Assembly (NCBI GenBank): GCA_012970285.1
Contig: JIBW01000003.1
Location: forward strand, 62,001 to 126,000
DNA: 64,000 nucleotides
Source: Bacillaceae bacterium JMAK1
GTDB taxonomy: Bacteria; Bacillota; Bacilli; Bacillales; Marinococcaceae
Direction of reading: 5' to 3'
This document shows, one piece after another, positions 1 to 8,566 of the stretch. Numbering within the stretch: position 1 is the first letter of the stretch; every line of letters starts with the position of its first letter. The notes under the pieces were generated by a model that made no database searches, was not told where the DNA came from, and saw only the letters and a program-made list of their open reading frames with translations. The position numbers and the translations under genes are program-made.

Positions 1-1181
1 TTGTACGTCCCTCCAATCTCGTTTATAGCGTTGGTGAGGACAAGCGTATGACGTACGGAAATGCAGATGATTCTACTGAAGAAGTAGTTGATGATCTGTA
101 TAACTTAGATTTATGGAATTTCGTTCTCGTTGATGAAGTGTATGACCAAGAAGACGTCTATCCTAGTCAAGATTACATCGAGTTGATTTACCCTGCCGGC
201 ATTCCAGCAGAGTTGTTGCAGTCGTTTGTTGGAAGGGAAGAAGAGCTAGACCTTATTGACACTTCAGCAGAATTTGATCGAGTTCTTCTTTTTGCAAGTG
301 GCGATGAAGTTGTGGCGAGATTTGTATCGTTTCAACCTCAAATGTATTTGGAAGCTTATGTTGATCTGAATTTAAATGTATTTATTAATGATTACTTACT
401 TAGCAATCATCATGATGATACATTTTCAGTATATAGCGAAATGGTCGCTCCACATGGGAGTCGATTAGAAAAGCCAATTTATTTGCCAGTAGAGCAAGTA
501 GACTTTATGCGTCGCAGTTATGAAATTGATGGCAGTAATTACATTTCTGCAAGTGCGTTTGAAGAATTGCTTTTTGAAGATGAAACCATTCAGGTCGATC
601 GAGAGAATTACATCGCAAGTTCTGAACAAATGAGCGTAACGAATAATTTATTTATGGAGTATATTAATGCCACTTCTCCAGCTTCAGCTCGGGAGAATCC
701 TGAACATGTAACGTTACAAGCGTTTAATTATGTGAATTCACACGGTGGTTTTACGGATAATTATCAACTGTATCGTTATGTGACTAACAATCCTGGTATT
801 GATGAGACGGTGCGCTTCCACCTTGTTGAAAACGGTGTTCCTGTGCTCGGTTCAGGTAATCATGGTCTGATTGAATTGACGAGAAGTCACAATCAAGTGA
901 TTTCAAACTACACGCGACCACTCTATACGCTTGGAACTGACGTTGAGTTCAGTGCTTCTGAAACACTTGCGCAAGGCGAAGTAGTGTGGGATGCGGTTAC
1001 AGACGACTACGATGTTGATGAAATTGCAGATATTCGGATTGGGTATGACATGAGCCACGAGCAAGAAGTTACGGAATTAATTACATTTACACCCGCATGG
1101 TACGTGCAGACAACGAGTAGTGGTGCCTGGCATCGTGTGGAGCTCTTTCAGTCAGAGGGGGATTACAATGGATTGGAGTAG
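1..1181 (+). CDS. walH: WalH (YycH), regulator of WalK, 5'-truncated by window edge
   Basis: Extracytoplasmic membrane-anchored protein that, with WalI, modulates the essential sensor kinase WalK of the WalRK cell-wall two-component system. The frame is open from base 3 without a start, so the N-terminus with the expected membrane anchor lies outside the window; 392 residues are visible of a family length near 450. The visible part is very acidic and lacks membrane segments, as expected for an external domain. The stop (1179-1181) overlaps the walI start at 1168 by 14 bp, so the two are translationally coupled. Identification rests on sequence and on the conserved walH-walI-walJ-htrC order. 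Confidence 0.93.
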   Translation, partial: VRPSNLVYSVGEDKRMTYGNADDSTEEVVDDLYNLDLWNFVLVDEVYDQEDVYPSQDYIELIYPAGIPAELLQSFVGREEELDLIDTSAEFDRVLLFASGDEVVARFVSFQPQMYLEAYVDLNLNVFINDYLLSNHHDDTFSVYSEMVAPHGSRLEKPIYLPVEQVDFMRRSYEIDGSNYISASAFEELLFEDETIQVDRENYIASSEQMSVTNNLFMEYINATSPASARENPEHVTLQAFNYVNSHGGFTDNYQLYRYVTNNPGIDETVRFHLVENGVPVLGSGNHGLIELTRSHNQVISNYTRPLYTLGTDVEFSASETLAQGEVVWDAVTDDYDVDEIADIRIGYDMSHEQEVTELITFTPAWYVQTTSSGAWHRVELFQSEGDYNGLE

Positions 1182-2028
1182 AACGAAGACGATTTTTATC
1201 GTGACGTTCTTTCTGTTAAATGCGTTTTTAACGTACCAACTTATTGCTAAACAATCCTTTGAAAGCTATGCAAGTGAACAGAGTAGCCTTGAGCAAAGCT
1301 TCGAGGATATTGTTGAAGCGGAGAACATTATCGTTGATGCGCAGCTTCCAGAATATCGTGATCTTCCTCGTCTGAACATAGAAACTGAAGTCATTCCTTT
1401 TGAAGAAGTAAGTAGCTTCTATAATAACAACGATTATTTTCAATCTGTGGAACAGGTTGCTGAAGATCAACAAGAATTAATTTTATTGCTAAGCTCACCT
1501 TACGGTTTAGACGCTGGAAGCCCATTATCTAGCATTCGTGAATTTATTGACCAGAACATCTATGAAGGAAGCGAGTATGTTTTTGGGGGAGAAGTCGTGA
1601 GTAGTGATAGTGACCAAATGGAGTTTCACTACTTCAAGAACTACGAGGGACTTACGTTGTATGGAAGTGGTGGGGATGCTCATCTCGTTGTAACGGTAAA
1701 CGACGGGGAGATTACGATAATTGAGCAACAATTTATTGAGATCAATCCACATGAGGAAGACATTGAAGTGATGTCACCAGAAGATGCGATTCTTGCTTTG
1801 CGTGAAGCGCAAGTCATTACAAGGAACGCAACCATTCATCGTATTGAACTTGCGTATCATAGTCATATTACTGACGGTGAGTATGCAAGATATATTCCTG
1901 CATATCGTATTCATGCAAGCAATCAATCGTTTAGCGATGAAGAAGAAATGCCACCATATTGGGAAACACCGGCTTATATTGTTAATGCGGACCGTGGGAA
2001 TGTCTACGCACTTAGCAATGAATCTTAA
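1168..2028 (+). CDS. walI: WalI (YycI), regulator of WalK
   Basis: Partner of WalH in control of the WalK kinase; the two are known to interact through their membrane segments and external domains. The protein is 286 residues, close to the family norm of about 280. It opens with MDWSRTKTIFIVTFFLLN, one membrane segment at about residues 7-25, followed by an acidic external domain with YycI-like character. The start at 1168 is chosen over the upstream in-frame 1120 because GAGGGGG lies 7 bases before it and the family begins MDW. It overlaps walH and is followed after 15 bp by walJ, so all belong to one operon. Confidence 0.93.
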   Translation: MDWSRTKTIFIVTFFLLNAFLTYQLIAKQSFESYASEQSSLEQSFEDIVEAENIIVDAQLPEYRDLPRLNIETEVIPFEEVSSFYNNNDYFQSVEQVAEDQQELILLLSSPYGLDAGSPLSSIREFIDQNIYEGSEYVFGGEVVSSDSDQMEFHYFKNYEGLTLYGSGGDAHLVVTVNDGEITIIEQQFIEINPHEEDIEVMSPEDAILALREAQVITRNATIHRIELAYHSHITDGEYARYIPAYRIHASNQSFSDEEEMPPYWETPAYIVNADRGNVYALSNES

Positions 2029-2043
2029 AAAGGATGATCGGAC

Positions 2044-2835
2044 ATGAGATTTAGTGTTCTGGCCAGTGGAAGCACTGGGAATGCAATGTACGTTGAATCA
2101 GAACGAACCAAACTGCTAATCGATGCAGGATTAAGTGGCAAAAAGATAGAAGAGTTGTTCCAAACGATTGATCGATCATTATCAGAAGTTGATGCGATCC
2201 TCGTGAGTCACGAACATAGTGATCATATTAAAGGGGTTGGAATTGTAGCTCGTAAATACAATATACCAATCTATGCAAATGAAAAGACGTGGAAAGCGAT
2301 GGAGACATCTATCGGGCCGGTTCAAGCTGATCAACGTTTTCACCTCGAAACAGGTTCAGATCTGTCGTTCCAAGATCTAACAGTAGAAACATTTGGTGTT
2401 TCTCACGATGCAGCTGATCCGATGTTCTTCGTTTTTCATGAGAATAATCGTAAGCTTGCACTGGCAACGGATATGGGCTATGTGAGTGATCGAATTAAAG
2501 GCACACTAAAAGAAGCGAATGCACTCGTATTCGAATCGAATCATGATATTAATATGCTACGAATGGGGCGTTATCCTTGGAACGTTAAACGCCGAATTCT
2601 AGGGGATATGGGGCACGTATCTAATGAGGATGCGGCACTTGCATTAGCTGATATTATTACGGATAAAACAAAGCATATTTATCTTGCTCATTTGAGCTTA
2701 GATAATAACATGAAAGAACTTGCTAAAATGACAGCAGAGCAAGTGCTTCGTGAAGAAGGAGTTTCTTGTGGAGCTGGCGGTGTTCTTCTTCATGACACCG
2801 ATCCTTATCACCCTACGTCACTGCAGACAGTATAA
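2044..2835 (+). CDS. walJ: WalJ (YycJ), metallo-beta-lactamase-fold hydrolase
   Basis: Cytoplasmic metallo-beta-lactamase-fold hydrolase of the wal operon, linked in relatives to coordinating cell division with DNA replication. It is 263 residues, normal for the family. The metal-binding HEHSDH motif is at residues 56-61; further ligands are the histidine in FGVSHDA, the aspartate in ATDMGYV and the C-terminal YLAHLS histidine. AAGGATG precedes the ATG. No U-tract terminator is visible behind it, only an inverted repeat at 2982-3017, so some read-through into htrC is likely. Its physiological substrate cannot be read from sequence. Confidence 0.92.
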   Translation: MRFSVLASGSTGNAMYVESERTKLLIDAGLSGKKIEELFQTIDRSLSEVDAILVSHEHSDHIKGVGIVARKYNIPIYANEKTWKAMETSIGPVQADQRFHLETGSDLSFQDLTVETFGVSHDAADPMFFVFHENNRKLALATDMGYVSDRIKGTLKEANALVFESNHDINMLRMGRYPWNVKRRILGDMGHVSNEDAALALADIITDKTKHIYLAHLSLDNNMKELAKMTAEQVLREEGVSCGAGGVLLHDTDPYHPTSLQTV

Positions 2836-2981
2836 ATGGTGCGATCATGGTTGAAAGATGGGAAATGTGGGTAGTTTAACATTGTAGCAACGACGTTGGA
2901 CTTAAAAACTGGACGAAAAGAGATTTTCTTCGTAAACTAATGGTAAATCTATGCAATGACATGTCGCTTTCTCCTAACTAT

Positions 2982-3017
2982 GTTGGGGACAATACCTGGG
3001 GGGCAGGTACCTACAAC
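2982..3017. repeat. Interrupted inverted repeat upstream of htrC
   Basis: TACCTG (2993-2998) and CAGGTA (3004-3009) form perfect arms around a GGGGG loop, with an outer pair GTTG (2982-2985) and CAAC (3014-3017). No T-run follows, so it is not a standard terminator. It lies in the 223-bp walJ-htrC gap, 41 bp before the htrC start, and could be an operator or a leader hairpin. Function is inference. Confidence 0.45.
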
Positions 3018-3058
3018 ATTCTGTTCATCGTCAACACAGGAAGAAAGGTGGAGCAACA

Positions 3059-4279
3059 ATGGGTTTCTACGATGATCATTACCCTTCAAGAGGCCGTAAG
3101 AGCAAATCAAGAAAACCGATATTTATTGGAGTCATTATTGGAGCCGTTCTCGTACTGGGCATAATAAGTGTCGGTCAGATGATGAATTTTGATGGATCGG
3201 TGGCAGAAGAGGAAGCTGAAACAAACCAACAAGAAGATGAACAATTCTTTGCATCGGAATCAGAGACCGTAGACTTAGATGTGACGACAGATGTCACACA
3301 TGTCGTTGATGCGGTTAGTGATGCTGTTGTTGGTGTATTTAATTTGCAAAATACGAGTTTTTGGGGCGGTGCAGCAGGTCAACAAGAAGAAGGCATTGAA
3401 GCTGGCACTGGTTCAGGAGTGATTTATAAGGTCGAGGGAGACCGTGCATTTGTCGTCACGAACGAGCACGTAATTCAAGGCTCAGATGAATTAGAAGTGA
3501 GCTTAAGTGAAGGACAAAGAGTGCCTGCAGAGCTCGTTGGATCAGACATTTGGACGGATTTGGCAGTGTTGACAATTGACGCTGAGAATGTCGATACAGT
3601 TGCTGATTTTGGTAATTCAGACAATCTAAGAGCTGGGGAGCCAGCAATTGCCATTGGAAACCCATTAGGTCCTCGCTTTGCACGTACAGTTACATTAGGG
3701 ATCATTAGTGCGACTGAAAGAAGTGTGCCTGTTGACCTCACTGGAGATGGCCAAATTGATTGGAATGCAGAAGTGCTGCAAACCGATGCGGCCATTAACC
3801 CTGGTAATAGCGGAGGGGCTCTTTTAAACATTCAAAGTGAAGTAATTGGGATTAACTCAATGAAGCTGGCACAAGGTGAAGGAATTGGATTTGCGATTCC
3901 TACAACAATTGTTTTACCTGTTATTCAAGATATTGAACAGCACGGAGAAGTGAGACGCCCTGAAATGGGAGTGATCATCGGTTCTCTTGAAGAAATTCCA
4001 AGTTATCATTGGCAAGAAACGCTGAACTTGCCTCCAGAAATTGTTACAGGTGTATTTATTCATGAGATTGTACCGAATTCACCAGCAGCGGATGCTGGAT
4101 TGGAACAATATGATGTCATTACGGCTCTCGATGGAGAAGATGTTGAAGCGGCTCATGATTTACGACGTCACCTGTATACCGATGTAGATCTGGGTGATGA
4201 AATGGAAGTGACGTTCTATCGTAACGGTGAACAGATGCAAACGACTGTTACGCTCGATGAACAACAGGAACCGATGTAA
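3059..4279 (+). CDS. htrC: HtrA-family serine protease (HtrC/YycK)
   Basis: Membrane-anchored protease of the DegP/HtrA family that degrades misfolded proteins outside the membrane. It has 406 residues: a short basic cytoplasmic N-terminus, one anchor at about 20-41, an acidic linker to about 90, a trypsin-like domain and one C-terminal PDZ domain (about 300-395). The catalytic triad is visible: His137 in TNEHV, Asp167 in WTDLAV and Ser251 in GNSGG. RBS AAAGGTGG lies just upstream. It sits behind walJ as in B. subtilis yycK. A terminator at 4292-4330 closes the unit. No CssR-like operator was recognised. Confidence 0.93.
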   Translation: MGFYDDHYPSRGRKSKSRKPIFIGVIIGAVLVLGIISVGQMMNFDGSVAEEEAETNQQEDEQFFASESETVDLDVTTDVTHVVDAVSDAVVGVFNLQNTSFWGGAAGQQEEGIEAGTGSGVIYKVEGDRAFVVTNEHVIQGSDELEVSLSEGQRVPAELVGSDIWTDLAVLTIDAENVDTVADFGNSDNLRAGEPAIAIGNPLGPRFARTVTLGIISATERSVPVDLTGDGQIDWNAEVLQTDAAINPGNSGGALLNIQSEVIGINSMKLAQGEGIGFAIPTTIVLPVIQDIEQHGEVRRPEMGVIIGSLEEIPSYHWQETLNLPPEIVTGVFIHEIVPNSPAADAGLEQYDVITALDGEDVEAAHDLRRHLYTDVDLGDEMEVTFYRNGEQMQTTVTLDEQQEPM

Positions 4280-4291
4280 AATCTGATTTTG

Positions 4292-4330
4292 GAGGGAAAT
4301 CATAACCGATTTCCCTCTTTCTCGTTTGTA
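4292..4330 (+). terminator. Intrinsic terminator of wal-htrC operon
   Basis: GAGGGAAATC (4292-4301) pairs with GATTTCCCTC (4308-4317) across a 6-base loop and is followed by a T-rich stretch. Confidence 0.85.
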
Positions 4331-4339
4331 GATAAAAAG

Positions 4340-4431
4340 TTATAAACAGTGGATAACGAGCGAAAATAGGCATTTCCTCAAATGGAGTCTGTGGATATGT
4401 GGATAACTTCTGTGGATAAAGGGGTGGATAA
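4340..4431. promoter_or_regulatory. DnaA-box cluster upstream of rlmH
   Basis: Two perfect boxes TGTGGATAA (reverse complement TTATCCACA) lie at 4398-4406 and 4411-4419. One-mismatch boxes lie at 4348-4356 (AGTGGATAA), 4390-4398 (TGTGGATAT) and 4423-4431 (GGTGGATAA); an opposite-strand near-box TTATAAACA is at 4340-4348. The five main boxes point the same way. The last covers the rlmH ribosome-binding site. The B. subtilis rlmH (yydA) upstream region is one of the known DnaA-box clusters outside oriC, so this appears conserved. Confidence 0.85.
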
Positions 4432-4432
4432 C

Positions 4433-4912
4433 ATGAGAATTAGCATTATCGCGGTCGGGAAAATTAAAGAAAAGTACATTCAATCTGGCATTGAAGAGTT
4501 TTCAAAGCGTCTTCGAACAGACGTGAAATTTGAAATCATCGAGGTATCAGATGAAAAGGCACCTGAGCGGTTAAGTGAAAAAGAGATGGAACAGATCAAA
4601 CAAAAAGAAGGCGAGCGAATTGAAAAGAAAATTAAGGCAGGAGACTATGTCATCGTTCTTGAGCGCCAAGGTAAGATGTTAAGCTCTGAACAGCTGGCTG
4701 AACGGTTTGAGACGTTGCCTACTTACGGGACAAGTGCAATTACGTTCGTTATTGGGGGTTCACTCGGTATGAGTCAGGGCGTATTACAACGTGCAGATCT
4801 AAAATGGTCGTTTTCTGCTTTAACGTTCCCACATCAACTCATGCGGCTTATGTTAACCGAGCAAATTTATCGCGCTGTGCAAATTAATAAAGGTTCACCG
4901 TACCATAAGTAA
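4433..4912 (+). CDS. rlmH: 23S rRNA pseudouridine-1915 N3-methyltransferase RlmH
   Basis: SPOUT-family methyltransferase that modifies pseudouridine 1915 in helix 69 of 23S rRNA, using S-adenosylmethionine. From the ATG at 4433 the protein is 159 residues, the standard length; the longer frame from 4382 is rejected because the family begins MRI/MKI. The C-terminal knot is visible (FVIGGSLGMS, and the end INKGSPYHK). Its RBS GGGGTGG sits inside the last box of the DnaA cluster, so DnaA binding could affect expression. Confidence 0.96.
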   Translation: MRISIIAVGKIKEKYIQSGIEEFSKRLRTDVKFEIIEVSDEKAPERLSEKEMEQIKQKEGERIEKKIKAGDYVIVLERQGKMLSSEQLAERFETLPTYGTSAITFVIGGSLGMSQGVLQRADLKWSFSALTFPHQLMRLMLTEQIYRAVQINKGSPYHK

Positions 4913-4926
4913 GGAGTGTTAGTCGT

Positions 4927-5733
4927 ATGTTAAAGACGATGTATAAGAGGAGAATCTATCTCTCTTATATTTTCACATTCGTTCTTTTAACGAGCATAAC
5001 CATTTTTCTCATCGTTGATTTACCAATTACGACAGAAGATTGGTTTGAGTATATTCTCTTTTATTGTCTTACTTTAGCTTTTGCCATTATGATTCCTGTA
5101 TCTCATGTAAAGTACAATAAAGTAAAAGATTTAGAAGTACCAAAGGCTGATGAGCACCTGATTCATTTAGATCATCTTGTCATTCAATCTAATGTTGCCT
5201 ACATAAAGGAATTATTGTTGTTTACGAAGAAAGGTCAATACGTAGGAAAAGCGAAAGTCAGTAAAATTCCGTGGTATATTTGGCCGTTTACGGTTTTATT
5301 TAAAAATGATCTGCTGATATTCATCCCGTGGACGTACACAATCTATGATCATCAAGATCAAAAGTGTATTACGATTAAACGGACAGGTTGGGGGATTAAG
5401 TCAACGCTAACCATTAAAGATGAAAAAGACGATCACATTGGTACATACGTGCAAGATGAATTACGGATGTTCAACATTCGCGGTACGTTGCTAGATGAAA
5501 AGGATCAATTAGTATTGCCGATTGAGGCAGACTTAACAGGTAGCTTTCGCTTTGAGGATCATAACAGTGATGTTGTGGCTGAATATTATCAAGGTCGATT
5601 TCCGCATGAGTATACGAAGTTGTTTCGTGACATGGAAAATCATATCGTTTACTTTCATCGTGATCTGTCAGAGAAAGAACAGAAACGCCTATATGGCGTG
5701 TTGACCTTTGTGTTTTTGCAACTAAAAACATAG
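4927..5733 (+). CDS. Uncharacterised membrane protein with two N-terminal segments
   Basis: No family recognised. The 268-residue protein has two hydrophobic segments at about residues 9-31 and 41-60, a basic stretch, then a mostly hydrophilic cytoplasmic-looking domain with a central hydrophobic patch at about 115-140 (WYIWPFTVLF onward). The latter half is rich in beta-like alternating residues. A good RBS (AAGGAG) is 10 bases before the ATG. It follows rlmH by 14 bp and ends 2 bp before a parS site, so it is probably cotranscribed with rlmH. Function unknown. Confidence 0.75.
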   Translation: MLKTMYKRRIYLSYIFTFVLLTSITIFLIVDLPITTEDWFEYILFYCLTLAFAIMIPVSHVKYNKVKDLEVPKADEHLIHLDHLVIQSNVAYIKELLLFTKKGQYVGKAKVSKIPWYIWPFTVLFKNDLLIFIPWTYTIYDHQDQKCITIKRTGWGIKSTLTIKDEKDDHIGTYVQDELRMFNIRGTLLDEKDQLVLPIEADLTGSFRFEDHNSDVVAEYYQGRFPHEYTKLFRDMENHIVYFHRDLSEKEQKRLYGVLTFVFLQLKT

Positions 5734-5735
5734 GT

Positions 5736-5751
5736 CGTTTCACGTGAAACA
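5736..5751. promoter_or_regulatory. parS centromere site (Spo0J/ParB binding)
   Basis: CGTTTCACGTGAAACA matches the conserved 16-bp parS TGTTNCACGTGAAACA at 15 positions; only the first base differs. The inner GTTTCACGTGAAAC is a perfect 14-bp palindrome. It lies in the 32-bp gap before ung. parS sites cluster around the origin in Firmicutes, which agrees with the wal/rlmH setting. No second copy was found in the window. Confidence 0.88.
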
Positions 5752-5765
5752 AGGGAGAGAACATC

Positions 5766-6440
5766 ATGACAAACGTAACAATTGGGAATGATTGGGATTA
5801 TTTATTAGAAAATGAATTCAGTAAGTCTTACTTCAAATCGTTGCAAACTTTTTTAGACGCAGAGTATAGAGAAAAAACAATTTTTCCACCAAGACAAGAT
5901 ATTTATCGTGCGTTAGAATTGACCTCCTATCGACAAACGAAAGTTGTATTGCTCGGTCAAGACCCATATCATGGGTATGGGCAAGCACAAGGATTTAGCT
6001 TCTCCGTCTCAAAAAGCGTACCGACCCCACCTTCGCTGCGGAATATGTATAAAGAACTGAAAGAAGACCTTCAATGCAATGTTCCGTCTCATGGAGATTT
6101 AACCGTTTGGGCAAACCAAGGTGTGCTTCTATTGAATACAGTATTAACCGTTGAGGAAGGAAAAGCAAATTCCCACCGTCAGAAAGGTTGGGAATATTTC
6201 ACAGATACAATCATTTCGTTACTTAATCAAAAAGAAGAGCCAATCGTATTCCTCTTGTGGGGTAAAGAAGCGCAAAAAAAAGCCTATATGATTGACGATC
6301 ATCACTGTAAATTAATGAGCACACATCCAAGTCCCCTTGCGGCTTATCGTGGCTTCTTTGGTAGTCGTCCTTTTTCTAAGGCAAATGCTTTTTTAATTGA
6401 GCAAGGAGTTTCACCGATCCGGTGGTGTTTGGATGAGTGA
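5766..6440 (+). CDS. ung: Uracil-DNA glycosylase, family 1
   Basis: Removes uracil from DNA as the first step of base-excision repair. The 224-residue length is typical. The water-activating motif GQDPYHG places the catalytic Asp at residue 66, and the C-terminal motif HPSPLAAYRGFFGSRPF supplies the catalytic His at 187 and the DNA-intercalation loop. RBS GGGAG precedes the ATG. The stop overlaps the ATG of the following transporter gene. Ung is followed by ywdI and ywdK as in B. subtilis (ywdG-I-K). Confidence 0.97.
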   Translation: MTNVTIGNDWDYLLENEFSKSYFKSLQTFLDAEYREKTIFPPRQDIYRALELTSYRQTKVVLLGQDPYHGYGQAQGFSFSVSKSVPTPPSLRNMYKELKEDLQCNVPSHGDLTVWANQGVLLLNTVLTVEEGKANSHRQKGWEYFTDTIISLLNQKEEPIVFLLWGKEAQKKAYMIDDHHCKLMSTHPSPLAAYRGFFGSRPFSKANAFLIEQGVSPIRWCLDE

Positions 6441-7482
6441 TAACGGTGAGCATCGTATGTGGCTGAAGAAAATTGTATTTCTAATGATCGCGTTTGTTGT
6501 CGGTGCAACATTTCAGACCATTGGAATACCGGCAGGATGGTTGCTCGGAGCAATCTTTACCGGAATTCTTTATGGATTGTTTATTAGGAGCTATTCGTTC
6601 AATGGTTGGCCGTTTCAATTCGCATTGATTCTCGTCGGTGCAAATATTGGTGTGATGATGGAGCCAGCTTTATTTCTTCACCTTCATCAGTACATTCTCC
6701 CCTTAATCGTGACGCTTGGTATTACACTACTTGGAGGATTGTTATTTGGAATTCTTTTAGATCGTTGGACGAGCTTGGATCGTAAAACCGCTTTTTTCTG
6801 TACCGTGCCTGGCGGTGCTTCAGAAGTGATCGCATTATCGAGTCATTATGGAGCGGATGAGCGAATTGTCGCTTCTTTCCATACGGCAAGGATCACAATG
6901 TTCGTGTTACTTATTCCCTTTGGTGTTGGAATGGTCTATGGTCAAGGGTCTTCAGAAACGTTTACGACATCAGCTAGTAGTTTAGAAGTTCAGCATGTGT
7001 TTTATTTTAGCGTGGTCCTCATTCTTACGATGTTTTTAACAAAATGGCTGAATTTTGCCGGCGCTACATTGATCTATGCCATTATGATTGGATTTGTAGC
7101 AAGTGAATTTGTGTTTACATTCGGAGCATTACCATCTTATATACCTGGAATTGGACAAGTATTGATTGGTGCAATGGTGGGGATTCGTTTTGAACGTTCC
7201 ACGTTAGAACGATTGCGTGAGATTGGAATTGCGAGCGCAAAGATACTTGGTTTATATATGATTATGGCAGTATGTATTGCTTTCATTTTCTATCTATTCA
7301 CACCAATGAGTTATTTAATGAGTTTACTTAGTACCGTACCTGCAGGCGCTCCTGAAATGTCTTCGACGGCATTTGCTTTAAAAATGGATCCATCGTTAGT
7401 TGCCAGTCTTCATATTATTCGTATGATCGTCGTATTACTTGTTTTGCCACATTTTCTTAAATGGATGTTAAAGAAATCGTAA
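6433..7482 (+). CDS. AbrB-duplication family membrane protein
   Basis: Integral membrane protein of the family often labelled AbrB-type or ammonia-monooxygenase-like, built from two homologous halves; the transported substrate is not established. The 349 residues contain about 9-10 hydrophobic segments. The paired repeats show as IPAGWLLGAIFTG...PFQFALILVGANIGVMM and a second half with IPGIGQVLIGAMVGIRF. The conserved CTVPGGASEV and STVPAGAPEMSS loops are the clearest family marks. The ATG at 6433 overlaps the ung stop; the TTG at 6397 would add 12 residues from inside ung and is less likely. Confidence 0.8.
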   Translation: MSDNGEHRMWLKKIVFLMIAFVVGATFQTIGIPAGWLLGAIFTGILYGLFIRSYSFNGWPFQFALILVGANIGVMMEPALFLHLHQYILPLIVTLGITLLGGLLFGILLDRWTSLDRKTAFFCTVPGGASEVIALSSHYGADERIVASFHTARITMFVLLIPFGVGMVYGQGSSETFTTSASSLEVQHVFYFSVVLILTMFLTKWLNFAGATLIYAIMIGFVASEFVFTFGALPSYIPGIGQVLIGAMVGIRFERSTLERLREIGIASAKILGLYMIMAVCIAFIFYLFTPMSYLMSLLSTVPAGAPEMSSTAFALKMDPSLVASLHIIRMIVVLLVLPHFLKWMLKKS

Positions 7483-7546
7483 CATAAGTTTGGTTTATGA
7501 GTATGTTTGACGGGGAAAACAATGAGTACTTGGAGGTGTTAGTTAA

Positions 7547-7738
7547 ATGATTATCATTGATGACTTACAAATTATGGCTCAGCGTTATGATAATGTAGAA
7601 GATGCGAAGAATGCCTTGAAAAAAGACGAAGTTGTAGTTAAAGATACGGAGAATAACTATTGGGTCATTGATAGTGAAAACTATGTGAAGATTGAAGCCT
7701 ATGGGTACACTAAAATAGAAGAAGGTACGAGTAATTAA
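7547..7738 (+). CDS. Small hypothetical protein, 63 aa
   Basis: No family recognised. It is soluble and acidic, with an N-terminal MIIIDDLQIMAQRYDNVEDAKNAL and a region of alternating charged and hydrophobic residues suggestive of a small alpha/beta fold. RBS GGAGG lies 11 bases before the ATG and a good terminator follows directly, so it is very probably expressed, either alone or with the upstream membrane gene 64 bp away. Confidence 0.65.
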   Translation: MIIIDDLQIMAQRYDNVEDAKNALKKDEVVVKDTENNYWVIDSENYVKIEAYGYTKIEEGTSN

Positions 7739-7770
7739 AGAGCGGACCTTTGGGTTTGCTCTTTTTTAGA
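7737..7770 (+). terminator. Intrinsic terminator after the 63-aa gene
   Basis: AAGAGCGGACC pairs with GGTTTGCTCTT (11 bp including two G-U pairs) and is followed by TTTTT. Confidence 0.8.
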
Positions 7771-7872
7771 AAAATAAACGAGTAGAGCCCAACTTTCTAA
7801 CGTTGTCGTAATCTATGGTAAGATGAATAAAGAAATGTGGAAAACGAAGGTTAGTAAAGGAAGGGCGATTAC

Positions 7873-8157
7873 ATGGCAGTCCAATTATCAACGATTCTTA
7901 AGAAATTACATCAAGCTGTAGATGACTTGCAATCCCTTCATGCAAGTGGGGCTTCTTCTTTGGCTATTCAAAAACAAGCAAGCATTGTACGAGTTTACAG
8001 TGAACTTATTGAAGAAAGCAGTTCAAGCGATGATACAGTTGAGGCGACAGCGGTAAAGTCGCAAGTTGCTCAGCAACCGAGGTATACACAAGTACCTGTA
8101 AGCCAACCGGGACCATCTGCTAATCAACAAATCGAAGGAAATCTTTTAGATTTCTAA
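7873..8157 (+). CDS. ywdI: YwdI family protein (DUF5327)
   Basis: Small conserved Bacillus protein of unknown function. The 94 residues begin with a helical segment (about 4-48, KKLHQAVDDLQSLHAS) that could form a coiled coil, followed by a low-complexity Ser/Gln/Pro-rich tail. AAGGAAGGG precedes the ATG. Its place between ung and the DUF423 gene ywdK is the B. subtilis ywdG-ywdI-ywdK order, which supports the name. The stop overlaps the in-frame region upstream of ywdK, so the two are coupled. Confidence 0.8.
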   Translation: MAVQLSTILKKLHQAVDDLQSLHASGASSLAIQKQASIVRVYSELIEESSSSDDTVEATAVKSQVAQQPRYTQVPVSQPGPSANQQIEGNLLDF

Positions 8158-8171
8158 TGAGGAGTATAAAG

Positions 8172-8546
8172 ATGAAAAATCAATGGATCGCTACAGGAGC
8201 AATTTTAGCGATGCTAGCCGTTGCCATAGGTGCATTCGGAGCACATGGCTTAGAAGGCTCTATTACAGATAATATGTTAGAGAATTATCATACTGGTGTT
8301 CAATATCATATGTTTCATGCACTGGGCATCTTAGTAGTCGGAATCATCATCGGCATAACTGGATCTTCGAAGTTGCTTCAAGTATCCGCAACACTATTAT
8401 TCATTGGTATTCTTATATTCTCGGGTAGCCTCTATATTATGGCGCTCACGAATATGACTTGGCTTGGAGCGGTCACACCGATTGGTGGTGTTTCGTTTAT
8501 TATCGGTTGGTTATGCCTGACATTTGCAACGTTGAAAGGGCGATGA
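8172..8546 (+). CDS. ywdK: YwdK, DUF423 small membrane protein
   Basis: Member of the DUF423 family: about 124 residues with four hydrophobic segments (roughly 5-25, 45-65, 70-90, 97-118). The family signature AIGAFGAHGLEG is at about residues 18-29 and YHMFHALG follows. Function is unknown. The ATG at 8172 is preferred to 8157 because AGGAG lies 7-8 bases before it and the family begins near the first membrane segment. It follows ywdI by 14 bp. Confidence 0.88.
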   Translation: MKNQWIATGAILAMLAVAIGAFGAHGLEGSITDNMLENYHTGVQYHMFHALGILVVGIIIGITGSSKLLQVSATLLFIGILIFSGSLYIMALTNMTWLGAVTPIGGVSFIIGWLCLTFATLKGR

Positions 8547-8566
8547 CCGTTACTCATCGCCTTTTT
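8535..8566. terminator. Bidirectional terminator between ywdK and the RsbR-like gene
   Basis: AAGGGCGATGA pairs with TCATCGCCTTT across a CCGTTAC loop and is followed by a T-run on the + strand. It overlaps the 3' ends of both convergent genes. Confidence 0.75.

Noticed and set aside
2940-3164. 74-codon frame before htrC
   Set aside because: It overlaps the htrC start in another frame, has no RBS and no protein-like character.
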